Positions 43,812 to 44,557 of a stretch of 44,557 nucleotides of DNA are shown here, piece by piece. The notes under the pieces are model-generated. The model was not told the origin of the DNA and searched no databases. It saw only the letters and a list, made by a program, of their open reading frames with translations. This DNA is from a virus. The stretch is taken from the IMG/VR virus record IMGVR_UViG_3300032315_001065, positions 1 through 44,557 of that record. One strand, 5' to 3'. The translations under genes were made by a program, and so were the position numbers. Numbering within the stretch: position 1 is the stretch's first letter; every line of letters starts with the position of its first letter.

Positions 43812-43976
43812 ATGAATAACATTTCAGGTTTTTATAAGTATAAAAATGAATCAACGCTCTATGGTCCGAATCAAATTACTGGACCAAACTTTGATCTTTT
43901 GCGGGAAGAACATGACAATTACACATATCCAGTTGATGGACGGTATTGGTTTGACAACAGAATAACAATGGAATAA
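43812..43976 (+). CDS. Small protein of unknown function (54 residues)
   Basis: ATG at 43812 to TAA at 43974 encodes a 54-residue protein beginning MNNISGFYKYKNESTLYGPN and ending GRYWFDNRITME. It fills the gap between two fibre genes exactly, 9 nt after one and 3 nt before the next, which supports it as real. It is aromatic- and charge-rich (six Tyr, one Trp), unlike the fibres. The ribosome binding site is weak. I do not recognise a family; LYGPNQITGPNFDLL and YTYPVDGRYWFDN may help in a search. Confidence 0.6.
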   Translation: MNNISGFYKYKNESTLYGPNQITGPNFDLLREEHDNYTYPVDGRYWFDNRITME

Positions 43977-43979
43977 AGA

Positions 43980-44557
43980 ATGGCACGATTATCACAAATT
44001 GTTGCACCAAGCGGTATTGTAACCGCTAATGGCACACAGACAATTTATAATAAAACACTAATTGATCCAATAATTGACGGTAATGTTTTAGTCAATGGAG
44101 TTAATATAAGTAACAGCATTAGTATTATCCAAGGTGTGGACTTAACCCAAAACACCAGATTGAATAGTATTGAAACAAATAATATTAATCAGAATACTGC
44201 GATTAGTATTATCCAAGGTGTGAATTTAGGTCAAAACAATACAATTACAGCAGTAAATCAATATGCAGCTGCAGCATATGCTCATGCCAATAATGCATTT
44301 AATTCTAGTAATACATTTGCTAGTTTTGAAGCTGGCATAGATGCAACTCAAAATACTAGATTAAATTCAATTGAAACAAATAATATTAACCAAAATACAG
44401 CCATTAGTATTATCCAAGGTGTGGACTTAACCCAAAACACCAGATTGAATAGTATTGAAACAAATAATATTAACCAAAATACAGCCATTAGTATTATTCA
44501 AGGTGTTGATGCAACCCAAAACACCAGGTTAAATTCAATCGAAACAAATAATATTAA
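43980..44557 (+). CDS. Tail fibre with TQN repeats, cut by window end
   Basis: ATG at 43980 opens a frame with no stop to the window edge (192 codons). It begins MARLSQIVAPSGIVTANGTQ, TIYNKTLIDPIIDG, a frequent base module of aquatic phage fibres. From about residue 45 it is made of the same 28-residue unit (SIIQGVDLTQNTRLNSIETN, NINQNTAI) and a QYAAAAYAHANNAFNS unit. DNA copies at 44118 and 44403 (offset 285) are near-identical. The rest of the fibre, including its receptor-binding end, lies beyond the window. Confidence 0.82.
   Translation, partial: MARLSQIVAPSGIVTANGTQTIYNKTLIDPIIDGNVLVNGVNISNSISIIQGVDLTQNTRLNSIETNNINQNTAISIIQGVNLGQNNTITAVNQYAAAAYAHANNAFNSSNTFASFEAGIDATQNTRLNSIETNNINQNTAISIIQGVDLTQNTRLNSIETNNINQNTAISIIQGVDATQNTRLNSIETNNI

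Overview
This window is part of the late (virion) region of a T4-like contractile-tailed phage (myovirus). It is A+T-rich, tightly packed and nearly all on one strand. The evidence is a run of T4-type baseplate genes in a cyanophage/pelagiphage-like order (gp4, gp48-like, gp53, gp27-like hub, gp5 parts, gp25, gp6, gp7-like, gp8), followed by more than 20 kb of fibre and adhesin genes. Four intergenic sites match the T4-type late promoter (CATAAATA or CTAAATA), each about 30-38 nt before a start codon. No bacterial chromosomal genes, tRNAs, CRISPR arrays or integrase are visible. The host cannot be determined from this window; the Asn/Thr/Ser-rich fibres suggest a virus of aquatic bacteria.

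Layout. (1) 1-536, minus strand: start of a probable gp2 gene and the complete gp4 head-completion nuclease. (2) 574-5454: tail-tube cap, wedge gp53, hub, and a dismantled central spike. The gp5 OB-fold and the gp5 beta-helix needle are separate genes with an unknown helical protein between them, and no lysozyme domain is seen. (3) 5458-7358: a structural protein, a GIY-YIG homing endonuclease lodged between baseplate genes, and gp25. (4) 7360-22448: gp6, gp7-like, a fibre-like protein, gp8, a 2096-residue DUF4815 protein and a small coiled-coil protein. (5) 22448-33944: fibre genes with an S74 self-cleaving chaperone, a glycine-rich tip, a long 28-residue-repeat shaft and a YadA-type beta-roll. 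(6) 33953-40364: a small ORF and six sugar/methyl-transfer genes. Five successive junctions in this cassette are ATGA stop/start overlaps. (7) 40432-44557: another fibre set including a DUF285 (BspA-like) 24-residue repeat adhesin, a 54-residue ORF and a fibre cut by the window end.

How it may work together. The first half builds the baseplate and spike. The second half builds interchangeable receptor-binding fibres that share modules at protein and DNA level. The cassette at 34-40 kb lies inside the fibre block and is organised as one translationally coupled unit. Four of its six enzymes, with unrelated catalytic domains, carry the same DUF4214 module, and one of them also ends in a phosphomannose-isomerase-type cupin. 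My leading interpretation, which is inference, is a phage-encoded glycan assembly system that decorates the virion fibres or remodels the host surface, with DUF4214 as the common docking or carrier-binding module.

All family assignments come from reading motifs and gene order; no database search was run.
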